A DNA stretch of 64,000 nucleotides from Paenirhizobium naphthalenivorans (GCF_007992095.1 NZ_BJZP01000008.1:124001-188000), one strand, 5' to 3'; shown: positions 15,195 through 23,736, counted from the first letter of the stretch. The notes: generated by a model from the sequence alone, not told the origin. Translations and numbers: made by a program.

Positions 15195-16691
15195 TTACTT
15201 CATCGTCGGAATGGAAAACTCTGCGCCATCCTTGATACCCGACGGCCAACGCGAGGTGACCGTCTTGGTGCGGGTCCAGAACTTGATCGAGTCCGTACCG
15301 TGCTGGTTGAGGTCGCCGAAGGACGAGGCCTTCCAGCCGCCGAAAGTGTGGTAGGCGAGCGGAACCGGGATCGGAACGTTGATGCCGACCATGCCGATAT
15401 TGATGCGGCTGGCGAAGTCGCGGGCAGCATCGCCGTCACGGGTGTAGATCGACACGCCGTTACCGTATTCATGCTTCATCGGCAGAGACAGGGCCTCCTC
15501 GTAGTTCTTGGCGCGAACGACCGAGAGAACAGGTCCGAAGATTTCGGTCTTGTAGATGTCCATGTCCGGGGTGACGTCGTCGAACAGGCAGCCACCGACG
15601 AAATAACCGTCTTCGTAACCTTGAAGTTTGAAGCCGCGGCCGTCGACGACGAGCTTGGCGCCTTCTTCCACGCCACGGTCGATCAGGCCGAGGATGCGGG
15701 TCTGAGCCTCCTTCGTGACGACCGGGCCGAAATCGGCCTTCTCGTCATTGTACGGGCCGATGCGCAGCTTCTCGACCATCGGCGTGAGCTTTTCGATCAG
15801 GCGGTTGGCGGTTTCCTCACCGACCGGAACGGCAACCGAGATCGCCATGCAGCGCTCGCCAGCCGAGCCATAGCCGGCGCCGATCAGCGCGTTTGCGGCC
15901 TGATCGAGGTCCGCGTCGGGCATGATGATCATGTGATTCTTGGCGCCACCGAAGCACTGGGCGCGTTTGCCGTTGGCTGTGGCGGTAGCATAGACGTAGC
16001 GGGCGATCGGGGTCGAGCCAACGAAGGAGACGGCGCCGATCTCGGGATGATTGAGGATCGCGTCGACCACGCCCTTGTCACCGTTGACGACGTTCAGAAC
16101 GCCGGCCGGGAGACCAGCTTCGATCATCAGTTCGGCTAGGCGGATGGGCAGCGACGGATCGCGCTCGGACGGCTTGAGGATGAAGGCATTGCCGCAAGCG
16201 ATCGCCGGAGCGAACATCCACATCGGGATCATGCCGGGGAAGTTGAACGGGGTGATGCCCGCGCCGATGCCGACCGGTTGGCGGATCGAATACATGTCGA
16301 TGCCGGGGCCGGCACCCTCGGTGAATTCGCTCTTGGAGAGGTGCGGAATGCCGATGACGAATTCGCAAACCTCGAGGCCGCGGATGATGTCGCCCTTGGC
16401 GTCGTCAATCGTCTTGCCATGCTCCTTGGAGAGCATTTCCGCGAGTTCGTCCATGTTGTCGTTCAGCAACTGGACGAACTTCATGAAGACGCGCGCGCGG
16501 CGCTGCGGGTTGGTCGCAGCCCAGGCAGGCTGGGCCGCCTTGGCGTTTTCGACGGCGGCGTCAAGTTCGGCGTCGCTCGCGAGCGCGACGGTCGCCTGAA
16601 TCTCGCCGGTAGCCGGATTGAAGACGTTGCTCGAGCGTCCGCTCGTGCCGGCGACGTGCTTGCCGCCAATGTAATGGCCGATTTCTCGCAT
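15195..16691 (-). CDS. mmsA: CoA-acylating methylmalonate-semialdehyde dehydrogenase
   Basis: NAD-dependent aldehyde dehydrogenase converting methylmalonate semialdehyde or malonate semialdehyde to propionyl-CoA or acetyl-CoA, in valine and myo-inositol breakdown. The N-terminus IGHYIGGKHVAGTSGR and VFNPATGE are MmsA/IolA-like. GITPFNFPGMIPMWMF (about 145-160) and GAKNHMIIMPDAD (249-261) are diagnostic of the CoA-dependent class, and the catalytic cysteine is Cys281 in GERCMAIS. Length is 498 residues, exactly the family size. The ATG at 16691 follows TTGAGGAGG. It is divergent from a LysR regulator with palindromes between them, suggesting control by that regulator. It may also be called iolA; without other iol genes mmsA is safer. 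Confidence 0.93.
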   Translation of the reverse strand: MREIGHYIGGKHVAGTSGRSSNVFNPATGEIQATVALASDAELDAAVENAKAAQPAWAATNPQRRARVFMKFVQLLNDNMDELAEMLSKEHGKTIDDAKGDIIRGLEVCEFVIGIPHLSKSEFTEGAGPGIDMYSIRQPVGIGAGITPFNFPGMIPMWMFAPAIACGNAFILKPSERDPSLPIRLAELMIEAGLPAGVLNVVNGDKGVVDAILNHPEIGAVSFVGSTPIARYVYATATANGKRAQCFGGAKNHMIIMPDADLDQAANALIGAGYGSAGERCMAISVAVPVGEETANRLIEKLTPMVEKLRIGPYNDEKADFGPVVTKEAQTRILGLIDRGVEEGAKLVVDGRGFKLQGYEDGYFVGGCLFDDVTPDMDIYKTEIFGPVLSVVRAKNYEEALSLPMKHEYGNGVSIYTRDGDAARDFASRINIGMVGINVPIPVPLAYHTFGGWKASSFGDLNQHGTDSIKFWTRTKTVTSRWPSGIKDGAEFSIPTMK

Positions 16692-16740
16692 GGATATGCC
16701 TCCTCAAGGGTCTTTTGATGGTGGGAGCATCCCACTTCGA

Positions 16741-16772
16741 TTTGTACAAAGCAATGTTCTGGAATACAGAAC
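16741..16772. promoter_or_regulatory. Palindromic operator candidates between mmsA and lysR
   Basis: Two perfect inverted repeats lie in the 113-bp divergent spacer: TTTGTACAAA at 16741-16750 and GTTCTG-GAATA-CAGAAC at 16756-16772. The second has the size of a LysR recognition half. They sit 50-80 bp upstream of mmsA and 33-64 bp upstream of the regulator, ideal for dual control. Confidence 0.55.
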
Positions 16773-16804
16773 CGTTGTGCATTTTTCGACATAAGGACTA
16801 CGAA

Positions 16805-17686
16805 ATGAACTGGGACGATGTGCGCATGTTCCTCGCCGTGGCGCGCTCCGGTCAGATCCTCTCAGCCTCGCGCCGGCTGGGAGTGAACCATGCGACTCTG
16901 TCGCGCCGTATCACGGCGCTGGAGGAATCGCTCAAGACCCGCCTCCTCGTGCGCCGCACCAATGGCTGCGAGCTCACCCCCGAGGGCGAGGTGTTCAGCC
17001 GGGCGGCAGAGCGCATGGAGACCGAGATGCTGGCGGCGCAGTCCGACATCGGTCGGGTCGACAGCGCGGTGGCGGGCACGGTCAGGATCGGCGCGCCCGA
17101 CGGCTTCGGCGTGGCTTTCCTGGCCTCGCGTCTCGGCACTCTCACCCGCCGCTATCCGGCGCTGAAGATCCAGCTCGTGCCGGTGCCACGCGCCTTCTCT
17201 CTGTCCCAGCGCGAGGCCGATATCGCAATCACCATCGAGCGGCCGGAACAGGGGCGCCTCATATCCTCCAAACTCACCGACTATACGCTTGGCCTCTACG
17301 GCTCGCAGACCTATCTCGCCGAGGCCGGCAGCCCGGCCAATGTCGAGGCGCTTCGCGAACACACGCTGATCGGCCACGTCGAGGACCTCGTCTATTCCGC
17401 CTCGCTGTCCTATACTGGCGAAATCATGCGCGGCTGGGAATCCTCGTTCGAGATTTCCTCCGCCATCGGCCAGACCGAGGCCGTGCGCTCGGGCGCGGGC
17501 ATTGGCATCCTGCACGACTACATCGCCCGCCAGCACGACGAACTGGTCCGCATCCTGCCGGAGATCACCATCCGCCGCGCCTACTGGACGACCTATCACG
17601 AAAGCGCCCGCGAGCTGGTGCGGGTGCGCACAGTGGTGCAGTTCCTACAGGAACTGATCGACGAGAGCCGGCAGATCTTTGTCTGA
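16805..17686 (+). CDS. LysR-family transcriptional regulator (probable mmsA regulator)
   Basis: A DNA-binding regulator with an N-terminal winged helix (MNWDDVRMFLAVARSGQ, then RRLGVNHATLSRRITALEE at about 24-42) and a C-terminal LysR substrate domain carrying RIGAPDGFGVAFLASRL. Length is 293 residues, standard for the family. I chose the ATG at 16805 because the helix-turn-helix begins right after it; the frame runs open to 16715 but that would overlap the operator region. It is divergently paired with mmsA, the usual arrangement for a LysR regulator and its target. The effector is unknown, perhaps a valine or inositol breakdown intermediate. Confidence 0.88.
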   Translation: MNWDDVRMFLAVARSGQILSASRRLGVNHATLSRRITALEESLKTRLLVRRTNGCELTPEGEVFSRAAERMETEMLAAQSDIGRVDSAVAGTVRIGAPDGFGVAFLASRLGTLTRRYPALKIQLVPVPRAFSLSQREADIAITIERPEQGRLISSKLTDYTLGLYGSQTYLAEAGSPANVEALREHTLIGHVEDLVYSASLSYTGEIMRGWESSFEISSAIGQTEAVRSGAGIGILHDYIARQHDELVRILPEITIRRAYWTTYHESARELVRVRTVVQFLQELIDESRQIFV

Positions 17687-17701
17687 TCAGGAGCAACGAG
17701 T

Positions 17702-18295
17702 CTAATGGCCCGGGGTCAGACATACGCCCCAGCCGCTGCCCTTGCGATAGTGCTTCTCGTTCTGGCACGGTGCGCCGGTCGTCGTGTTCCGGGATCCGCA
17801 TTTGCGCACCTCACCGCTCTTGCCGATCCCCTTGCTCCGTTCCTTGCGCAGATAGCTCAGCCATTTCCTCCGCCTGTCACGCTCGGCGGCCCAGGCTGCC
17901 TTGTGTCCGGGCAACAGCCGCAAGACTTCATTCGCCTCGGCGATCGCCTCTTGCGAGCCCTCGATGTTGGAATAGATCTCCGGCGGTATCTTGAGCCCCT
18001 TGCGCGTGCGCTCGGCGATCAGCTTGTTCTGCCGAACGATATATCGGGTTTCCTCTCGGATATGCTTGTTTTCCAGCTTCTCGGCATCCTCGTTGCGAAT
18101 GACCTGATTGCGCGCATCCTCGACCAGCGTCTCATAGTGCAGGATCGCAGCATCGAAATCGCTGATCGATCCCGGAAATTTGGGCGGCTCCCCGACGTAA
18201 TCACCCGGGGTCAATGACGGCCAACCTGGAATGGCGGGTAAGTTCGGCAATGATGTCACGGCAGTCCTCGATGTCACGGCAATCCTCGATGTCAC
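17702..18295 (-). CDS. Hypothetical protein with C-terminal Cys/His cluster and triplicated start region
   Basis: I do not recognise the family. The body, about 185 residues, has a helical charged middle (ILHYETLVEDARNQVI, REETRYIVRQNKLIAERT) that could form a coiled coil, then a basic stretch. It ends in a Cys/His cluster (CGSRNTTTGAPC ... GVCLTPGH), reminiscent of small zinc-binding 'CxxxT..G..C...CxxH' modules in phage and mobile proteins. Three tandem 18-bp units each contain GAGGA, five bases and GTG, giving in-frame possible starts at 18295, 18277 and 18259 (197, 191 or 185 residues). The frame is open upstream to a TTG at 18364, but that has no ribosome-binding site. It is convergent with the LysR gene and about 150 bp downstream of the DUF1007 gene. 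Confidence 0.6.
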   Translation of the reverse strand: MTSRIAVTSRTAVTSLPNLPAIPGWPSLTPGDYVGEPPKFPGSISDFDAAILHYETLVEDARNQVIRNEDAEKLENKHIREETRYIVRQNKLIAERTRKGLKIPPEIYSNIEGSQEAIAEANEVLRLLPGHKAAWAAERDRRRKWLSYLRKERSKGIGKSGEVRKCGSRNTTTGAPCQNEKHYRKGSGWGVCLTPGH

Positions 18296-18305
18296 GGCAA
18301 TCCTC
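18252..18305 (-). repeat. 18-bp tandem repeat x3 carrying a ribosome-binding site and GTG start
   Basis: Three head-to-tail copies of GAGGATTGCCGTGACATC (the copy nearest the gene body has C for the first T of ATT). Each contains an SD-like GAGGA spaced five bases from GTG. The unit is six codons, so copy-number change keeps the reading frame while changing the number of initiation sites. Confidence 0.9.
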
Positions 18306-18453
18306 CCTCTTTTCGCGGAAGAGTGACGCACACCCTCCCCAGAGATCCCATACAAGTCGCACAAGAAATATCGGACCGAATTGCAACCGCCGTCAAATTA
18401 TCTTTTGCATAGGTTGTATCCGCAGCCCCGCATGGCGGCGCGAATGATGAGCT

Positions 18454-19056
18454 TCAATGGCAGGAGAAGTCGATCGTCTGCGGCACCACCAGCCCACCGA
18501 AATAGGCAAGATCCAGCCTCTCCTTCAGCAGATAGGCACAGCGCCCATCGTCACCGCGGATGACCACTGGCGCCTGCTCTGCCAGTCTTAAAGCGACCAC
18601 ATAGTCCCGATCCCGCAGCAGCACCTCGACGGCGTGTCCCGGCGGCAGGTCGACCGGCGCGTCAAGCAGGAAAGCCAGGGTGACGGTGACAATTCCGCCT
18701 TCACTCGCCGCATGGAACGCAGCTGGCGTGGGCAGGCGGAGCGGTTGGCCGTTCGCGCTGACTTCGGCGAAGAAACCGAGGGGCTGGAGATCGGCGATCA
18801 ACGATTGGCGCAGTGTAGCCGTTTCCGTTTCGTCAAAGGCACCATCCCCGTCCCGGTCATAGCGGTCGAGCAAGCGTCGGCTATAGCCGGCATCGAACGC
18901 GAGGCTTTCGACCACTGAGGACAGCCGACCGGCTTTTACATCGAAGAGCAGCCGAGCGGTGACTGCTATATCGGGGTGCGCGGCAGCCGCAAATGGCCAG
19001 GCACAGCAGAGCAGGAGCGTGACCAGACAGCGGCGGGAGCTTGGGCTATAGCGCAT
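18454..19056 (-). CDS. DUF1007 family periplasmic protein
   Basis: An exported protein of 200 residues. The signal peptide covers about residues 1-26 (basic start, Leu/Cys/Ala core, AAAA-H cleavage region). The mature N-terminus AHPDIAVTARLLFDVKAGRL is the DUF1007 hallmark. An EF-hand-like loop DRYDRDGDGAFDETE follows near residue 63, suggesting calcium or other metal binding. A GRCAYLLKERL segment and a final cysteine complete it. DUF1007 genes usually neighbour nickel/cobalt transporters. Here it is the last gene of a leftward HupE, membrane protein, DUF1007 set. Its ATG (19056) directly abuts the upstream TAG, so translation is coupled. A metal-trafficking role is inferred. Confidence 0.8.
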   Translation of the reverse strand: MRYSPSSRRCLVTLLLCCAWPFAAAAHPDIAVTARLLFDVKAGRLSSVVESLAFDAGYSRRLLDRYDRDGDGAFDETETATLRQSLIADLQPLGFFAEVSANGQPLRLPTPAAFHAASEGGIVTVTLAFLLDAPVDLPPGHAVEVLLRDRDYVVALRLAEQAPVVIRGDDGRCAYLLKERLDLAYFGGLVVPQTIDFSCH

Positions 19057-19776
19057 CTACTTTCCCGCCCCATCGAGTTGTTTCAGGATCGGACCGAAAC
19101 CCTCATCTTCGTCCGCCCCCGACATTGCCGGGAAAGGCGGTGGCTCCGGGGCGGTCCGTTTCGAGGCGACATAGGCGCCGCCATAGAGCAGGCCGATGGC
19201 GATCAACCAGCTGGCAAAGATGCGCACCGCGATCGCAAGCCAGGGGCGGTAGAAGCCGGAGACAAGAAATGCGATGCTGACGATGAGCCATGCCTCCACC
19301 GCAAGCGCCGAAGGCAAATAACTTCTCGCATGCAGGGTCGGATCGCCGAGCAGCGTCGCGATGGCGAGAACGGCAGCGGCCGGCGCCAGCAAGGGAAAGG
19401 CGAACCAGGGCCGTATGGCGCGAGGCAGGACGAGCGGAACACCGATCAGCACGCAGGCGATCGGCCCCGTCAGGAACATGTGGGCGCCAGCACCCGGCAA
19501 CCGTGCGGCCAGGACGAAAAACACCTCGCGAAACGCTATACCCAAGCCTGCTCCAACGACAAACAGCGCCATGGCGACGGCCATTCCGCCCCCTCGCATC
19601 TGCCCGAGAAGCAAGCCAAGACCGACGAGCGGCAGCAGCCGTTCGGCAGTGATCAGCGATGCGAGCGGAAAATCCACCCAACGCGCTTGGCCTGAGAGAG
19701 CGTATGCGACCGCGATCGCAACGAGGCCGGTCAGCGCCAGTGCAGAGCCTGCCCGCAGCATGACCGCACGCAACAT
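19057..19776 (-). CDS. Polytopic membrane protein of the hupE cluster, unknown family
   Basis: A hydrophobic protein of about 239 residues with six or seven predicted membrane segments (for example residues 5-25, 38-55, 62-80, 95-115, 120-142, 158-178 and 185-205). It ends in an acidic cytosolic or periplasmic tail rich in Pro, Asp and Glu. I do not recognise a family. I start at the ATG at 19776, with AGGGAGGG about 10 bp upstream; a TTG at 19803 would overlap the hupE stop. It lies between a HupE/UreJ gene and a DUF1007 gene with no gaps, so it is probably a component of the same metal-uptake system. Confidence 0.65.
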   Translation of the reverse strand: MLRAVMLRAGSALALTGLVAIAVAYALSGQARWVDFPLASLITAERLLPLVGLGLLLGQMRGGGMAVAMALFVVGAGLGIAFREVFFVLAARLPGAGAHMFLTGPIACVLIGVPLVLPRAIRPWFAFPLLAPAAAVLAIATLLGDPTLHARSYLPSALAVEAWLIVSIAFLVSGFYRPWLAIAVRIFASWLIAIGLLYGGAYVASKRTAPEPPPFPAMSGADEDEGFGPILKQLDGAGK

Positions 19777-19795
19777 GGGAGCGCGCCCTCCCTGA

Positions 19796-20401
19796 TCAGG
19801 CAACGAGGAAATAGAGACCTCCGAGACCGATCAGCCCCCCCAGCGCACGGGACAATTCGCCCTCCCGGAACCGCTGAAAGGCCAGGCCAACGGCGATGCC
19901 GGCAATATGGATGAGGCCTGTGGCCACGACGAAGCCGATGGCAAAATCGGCTGGGTCGCTCGCTGCCGGCAGTTCAGCGCCGTGGGCATAGCCATGGAAG
20001 ATGGCGAAAACGCCGATCACCAGCACGGCCAACCATTCCGGCGGGTGCCAGACGAAAGCGATCGCCGCGCCGAGCACGATAATGGAAAGGGCGATGCCGC
20101 TTTCAACCGCCGGCAGCGGCAGGCCGGCAATGCCCATCATTCCACCCAGCACCATGATCAGCGGAAAGACGATCGGCAACGACCAGACGGCACGCCCGCC
20201 CATCTGCGCGCCCCACAGGCCGACGCAGAACATCGCAAGAAGATGGTCGATGCCCGACAACGGATGTTCGAAACCGGAGAGGAAGCCGCCCGTCTCGCCC
20301 TGCAGGATATGGGCCTCGGCATTGCCCGGCACGGCAACCATCACCAGTACGGCAAAAAGCGAAGAAACAGCAAAGCCAATGGGCAGTCTAGAAAACGGCA
20401 T
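19796..20401 (-). CDS. hupE: HupE/UreJ family metal transporter (leftward copy)
   Basis: A HupE/UreJ protein of 201 residues: a cleavable signal or first helix ending in AEAHILQGE, then HPLSGIDHLLAMFCVGLWG, with the conserved HP and DH residues that coordinate nickel or cobalt. WSLPIVFPLIMVLGG, FAIFHGYAHGAE and ATGLIHIAGIAVGL complete the six-helix pattern. These proteins mediate nickel or cobalt uptake. The ATG at 20401 follows GGAG by nine bases. It is the first gene of a leftward three-gene operon with the unknown membrane protein and DUF1007. A divergent paralogue lies 209 bp away. The metal is not determined. Confidence 0.85.
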   Translation of the reverse strand: MPFSRLPIGFAVSSLFAVLVMVAVPGNAEAHILQGETGGFLSGFEHPLSGIDHLLAMFCVGLWGAQMGGRAVWSLPIVFPLIMVLGGMMGIAGLPLPAVESGIALSIIVLGAAIAFVWHPPEWLAVLVIGVFAIFHGYAHGAELPAASDPADFAIGFVVATGLIHIAGIAVGLAFQRFREGELSRALGGLIGLGGLYFLVA

Positions 20402-20609
20402 TGTCCAAATCTCCAAATCGGCTGGCGCGTTTGCGGCGTTGCTTAGTCCTTGGTCTGGTCGTCGCCCTCGCGACCGAACATAAAACTGGCGCTGCGCCCA
20501 ACCCCGCGCCCACCTCGACTATACCCGAATCGCCGTTGATTGTAGATGGATCTGTGTCGCAGACGAGGCAACAGGCCGTGCTGACGGCGAAAATACCGGA
20601 GATCCCACC
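20402..20609. promoter_or_regulatory. Divergent promoter region between the two hupE paralogues
   Basis: 208 bases separate two divergent HupE/UreJ genes and must hold both promoters, possibly under shared metal control. I searched by eye for a cobalamin-riboswitch B12 box, a Zur or Fur palindrome and a NikR repeat, and found none. Confidence 0.4.
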
Positions 20610-21263
20610 ATGACCCATTGTTCGAGGTCCGACCGTCACCGCCCGGCGACGGACAACCCAGGTCCGCGTCGATCGACGGTCTCGACCGCACTCGGCTGCC
20701 TTGCCCTCATCCTGGCCTCCAGCCCCCCTTCTACGGCGTTCGCCCATGACCTCGGTGGCGTGATGGGCGGCTTTGGAAGCGGCTTCGGCCACCCCCTTGC
20801 CGGGTTCGACCATTTCCTCGCCATGTTGGCTGTCGGGCTCTGGGGCGCGCAGATGGGCGGGCGGGCCGTCTGGTCGCTACCGGCCACCTTTCCGCTGATC
20901 ATGTGCATAGGCGGAGTGGCCGGCATGCTGGGCCTCATGCCGGACGCGACGATCAAGATCGCCATCGCCCTTTCGCTGATCACCCTTGGCGGCGCCATCG
21001 CGGCGCGTTGGAAAGCGCCGGAGTGGGCGGCCCTGCTGATCGTCGCCCTCTTCGCGATCTTCCACGGCTACCCGCACGGGCAACTGACGCTGCGCGCCGC
21101 AGATCCGGCCGCCTTCACCGTCGGCTTCGTCGTCTCAACCGGTGCGATCCATATACTCGGTATCGCTGTCGGCTATGGCCTTGGCCGTATCTGGAACGGC
21201 ATGCTGGTGCGCGCGCTCGGCCTCGCCATTGCCGCCAGTGGTGTCTACTTCCTCATCACCTGA
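20610..21263 (+). CDS. HupE/UreJ family metal transporter (rightward copy)
   Basis: A second HupE/UreJ protein, 217 residues. It has a longer N-terminal region of about 45 residues ending in a signal-type segment with TAFAHDLGG. The conserved GHPLAGFDHFLAMLAVGLWG carries the HP and DH metal ligands, and WSLPATFPLIMCIGG, FAIFHGYPHGQ and STGAIHILGIAVGYGLG follow. It shares long identical stretches (VGLWGAQMGGRAVWSLP) with the leftward copy, so the two arose by duplication or paired transfer. The ATG at 20610 follows GGAG by nine bases. It appears to be a single-gene unit. Nickel or cobalt uptake is inferred from the family. Confidence 0.85.
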   Translation: MTHCSRSDRHRPATDNPGPRRSTVSTALGCLALILASSPPSTAFAHDLGGVMGGFGSGFGHPLAGFDHFLAMLAVGLWGAQMGGRAVWSLPATFPLIMCIGGVAGMLGLMPDATIKIAIALSLITLGGAIAARWKAPEWAALLIVALFAIFHGYPHGQLTLRAADPAAFTVGFVVSTGAIHILGIAVGYGLGRIWNGMLVRALGLAIAASGVYFLIT

Positions 21264-21290
21264 GCGTAATCACCCTTTCGGCTAGGCTTT

Positions 21291-22178
21291 TCAGGCTGCG
21301 GACCGGTCGCGTCTTCTGACCGGCACCAGTCCGAGCACCAGGGCGCAGCCGGCGATAATGACGCCGCCGCCTGCCAATTGCATGATCGACAGCGGCTCGC
21401 CCAGGAAGACCGCGCCGACCAGAACGGCAGTGGCGGTGACGGCGAATTCCACGCTGATCGCCCGTGTCGCTCCAATCGAGGCGACCAGCCCGAAATAGAG
21501 CACATAGGTCATTCCGCTCATAACCATGGCGGCGATCAGCAGATAACCATAATCGACGAGCCGCGGAACATGCGGCACGGGCACGACGAAGAGCAATGGA
21601 AGGGTCATCAGTCCGCCGAGCAGGAAGGCGCCGATCGTCACCTCCCAGGCACCGACGCCCTTCAGCTTGTGGCTGGCATAATTGCTGCCGAAGGCGGCGC
21701 AAAGGCACGCGAAGATCGTCCCGGCACAGCCGAAGACGAAGGTGGCTGTCACCGGCACCGCGGGGAAGCCGACCAGCAGAACCACGCCGGTAAAGCCGAT
21801 CAGCAGGCCGGCGAGCCGCTGCGGCGTGATCCGCTCCAGGCCCCAGACCTGGCCGATCAGCATGGAAAACATCGGGATGGTGGCGACCAGGATCGCCGCC
21901 ATGGCCGTGCCGATCAGCGGCGTGGCATAGGAAAGCCCGATCAACTGGCCGGCAACCGTGGTCGCCCCGACGACCGCATAGGCCCACCAGCCACCACGAA
22001 ACTTGAGGCCGCGTCCCGTTGCCCGCGCCAGAAGAAAAAGCGTCATCCCGGCGATAAAGGAACGGAAAGTCACCGCGCCGACCCAACCGAAGGCCGCAAC
22101 GATTTTGAGCACCAGCAGGAAGGACAGCCCCCAGGCGATAGCCAGGAACAGATAGACGGCAACATCCTTGGGCTTCAT
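21291..22178 (-). CDS. EamA/DMT-superfamily transporter
   Basis: A 295-residue inner-membrane protein of the drug/metabolite transporter superfamily, with two EamA repeats of five helices each. The first repeat starts with AVYLFLAIAWGLSFLLVLKI. The second carries VFGCAGTIFACLCAAFGSNYAS and ends with the typical GEPLSIMQLAGGGVIIAG. C-terminal VRRRDRSAA is the usual basic tail. The substrate is not predictable. It converges with the rightward hupE gene (27 bp between stops) and is preceded by about 210 bp of non-coding sequence towards lpsL. The ATG at 22178 is family-like. Confidence 0.85.
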   Translation of the reverse strand: MKPKDVAVYLFLAIAWGLSFLLVLKIVAAFGWVGAVTFRSFIAGMTLFLLARATGRGLKFRGGWWAYAVVGATTVAGQLIGLSYATPLIGTAMAAILVATIPMFSMLIGQVWGLERITPQRLAGLLIGFTGVVLLVGFPAVPVTATFVFGCAGTIFACLCAAFGSNYASHKLKGVGAWEVTIGAFLLGGLMTLPLLFVVPVPHVPRLVDYGYLLIAAMVMSGMTYVLYFGLVASIGATRAISVEFAVTATAVLVGAVFLGEPLSIMQLAGGGVIIAGCALVLGLVPVRRRDRSAA

Positions 22179-22392
22179 CGGGCGTCCTGGGAAAGCGCGG
22201 AGGGAAAAGATCGCAGTGAAAAACCGAACGCTGCCTATCGCCGGCCGAGGAACCGGTCAAGGTGGACACCGCGTTAACACGCTTCGGAAGCCGGCCCGCC
22301 TCAAATCGCTCGCTGCCTGACGCATGAGTCCAAAACCGCTTACCTCAGCCGCTCACTTTTCCCGAGCCACCTCCAGCGCCATGGTTCACCGG

Positions 22393-23400
22393 CTAAGTCA
22401 GGTAACTTTGATGTTCTCTGTACCAATTGACGAATGCCTCGACGCCAACATCCAGACGCGTGCATGGCTTTCGATTGACAAGTGCAAGCAACAAATCGGG
22501 ACTTGCGAAGGTCTGCGGTACGTCCCCCTTCTGCATCGGCAACATCTTCCGTTTTGCAGATTTGCCCATGCAGTTTTCGATTGTTTCAACGAAGTCCAAC
22601 AACCCCACGGGCTGACCACCGCCGATGTTGACTATGCGGAACGGCCCTTGTTGTGACAACGTGTCGATACCGGCGACCCGATTTTCCTCAGCGGGGCGAA
22701 TGAGTGACAGGTCGACAATTGCATCCACGAGGTCATCGACAAAGGTGAAGTCGCGGCTCATCTTGCCTTCGCCGTAGATCTCGATCTCCTGGTCCTCGAT
22801 CATTGCCTTGACGAATTTGAAAAGCGCCATGTCGGGTCGACCCCACGGGCCATAAACCGTGAAGAAACGGAAAGCGGTCGTCGGCACCTTGTAGAGGTGA
22901 GCGTAGCTGTGCGCCATCGCCTCCATCGCTTTCTTGCTCGCGGCATAGAAAGTCAACGGCTCGTCAGCTTTGTCCGTTTCACAGAACGGCACTTGCGCAT
23001 TGGCGCCGTAGACCGATGACGTCGAGGCAAGCATCAGGTGCCCCACGTTCAGCTTTCGGGCCACCTCAAGCACGTTCCATGAGCCGATCAGGTTTGAATC
23101 GAGATAGGCCTTCGGGTTTTCCAGACTGTAACGAACACCGGCTTGGGCCGCGAGATGGATGATCACGTCTGGCTGGAATGCACGCGCGGCATCCATCAGC
23201 GTGTCCTGGTCCTCCAGCATTGCCTCGACGGCGCGAAACTGCGGAAACTGCACAAGGCCGGCAACCCGCGCTTCCTTCAGACGAAGGCTGTAATAGGGCG
23301 TCATCCCGTCATAACCCAGCACCTCGTGCCCCTCCTGGAGCAAACGCCGCGCCAGGTGAAAACCGATAAAACCTGCCGTGCCCGTGATGAAATAGCGCAT
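22393..23400 (-). CDS. lpsL: UDP-glucuronate 4-epimerase (LpsL-like NAD-dependent epimerase)
   Basis: A short-chain extended-SDR enzyme interconverting UDP-glucuronate and UDP-galacturonate for surface polysaccharide. The NAD motif [21 protein letters not shown] starts at residue 4. [15 protein letters not shown] carries the family alanine/arginine contacts. The catalytic Ser is in STSSVYGAN and Tyr/Lys are in [25 protein letters not shown] is diagnostic of UDP-glucuronate epimerases. Length is 335 residues. The ATG at 23400 lies six bases after the stop of an apparent UDP-glucose dehydrogenase tail, the expected upstream partner that makes UDP-glucuronate. That partner seems decayed here, so the epimerase depends on another ugd copy. 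Confidence 0.9.
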   Translation of the reverse strand: MRYFITGTAGFIGFHLARRLLQEGHEVLGYDGMTPYYSLRLKEARVAGLVQFPQFRAVEAMLEDQDTLMDAARAFQPDVIIHLAAQAGVRYSLENPKAYLDSNLIGSWNVLEVARKLNVGHLMLASTSSVYGANAQVPFCETDKADEPLTFYAASKKAMEAMAHSYAHLYKVPTTAFRFFTVYGPWGRPDMALFKFVKAMIEDQEIEIYGEGKMSRDFTFVDDLVDAIVDLSLIRPAEENRVAGIDTLSQQGPFRIVNIGGGQPVGLLDFVETIENCMGKSAKRKMLPMQKGDVPQTFASPDLLLALVNRKPCTRLDVGVEAFVNWYREHQSYLT

Positions 23401-23405
23401 GTCCG

Positions 23406-23549
23406 TTAGGCTCCTTGCTTTATTCTCTTCCCACGCCAAAGCAGCATGAAACCATAGGCCTCTGGCTCAGATGCTCGGTAGACGTTGCGCGGGTCGACAA
23501 ACACTGGCGTTTTCCTTAGCCCCTTCAGGCGGTGAAGATCCAGTGCGCA
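23406..23549 (-). pseudogene. Remnant of UDP-glucose 6-dehydrogenase (3' end)
   Basis: The last 47 codons before a TAA at 23406 read CALDLHRLKGLRKTPVFVDP followed by [14 protein letters not shown]. This resembles the C-terminal end of UDP-glucose 6-dehydrogenase (ugd/rkpK), where ALDL.R.K...K.PV.VD.RN.Y is conserved. The rest of the roughly 430-residue enzyme is missing: upstream the frame runs only to 23627 with unrelated sequence, then comes tRNA-His. Another frame upstream (to about 23690) has weakly similar sequence (DKAVQDAIAAIS), hinting at a frameshifted longer relic. Position directly before lpsL fits an ancestral ugd-lpsL pair. Confidence 0.6.
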
Positions 23550-23736
23550 AAAAAGCACTTCACGCGATGATCGAAATCGCCGCGATCGCGTCTTGCACCG
23601 CTTTGTCGGGACGTACGGCGAAGTCAATTTCCGACGCAGGATATTCCGTAGGCATTCCGCAGAATTCGAAACCAGGATTTCGACTTCTCGAACCCGTCGA
23701 AATCTCTTCGGAAGATCTGATTTTCTGTGGAAGAAA

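Noticed and set aside
18252-18305. CRISPR array
   Set aside because: The copies are directly abutting with no spacers, only 18 bp long and in frame with a coding region.
20402-20609. Possible cobalamin riboswitch upstream of hupE
   Set aside because: No B12-box-like AGTCAGGAGACC core or the expected pairing could be found in the spacer.
1926-23400. A capsule/K-antigen locus formed by the kpsC-like gene and lpsL
   Set aside because: They are 19 kb apart with unrelated genes between and no export or polymerase genes nearby, so no single locus is supported.
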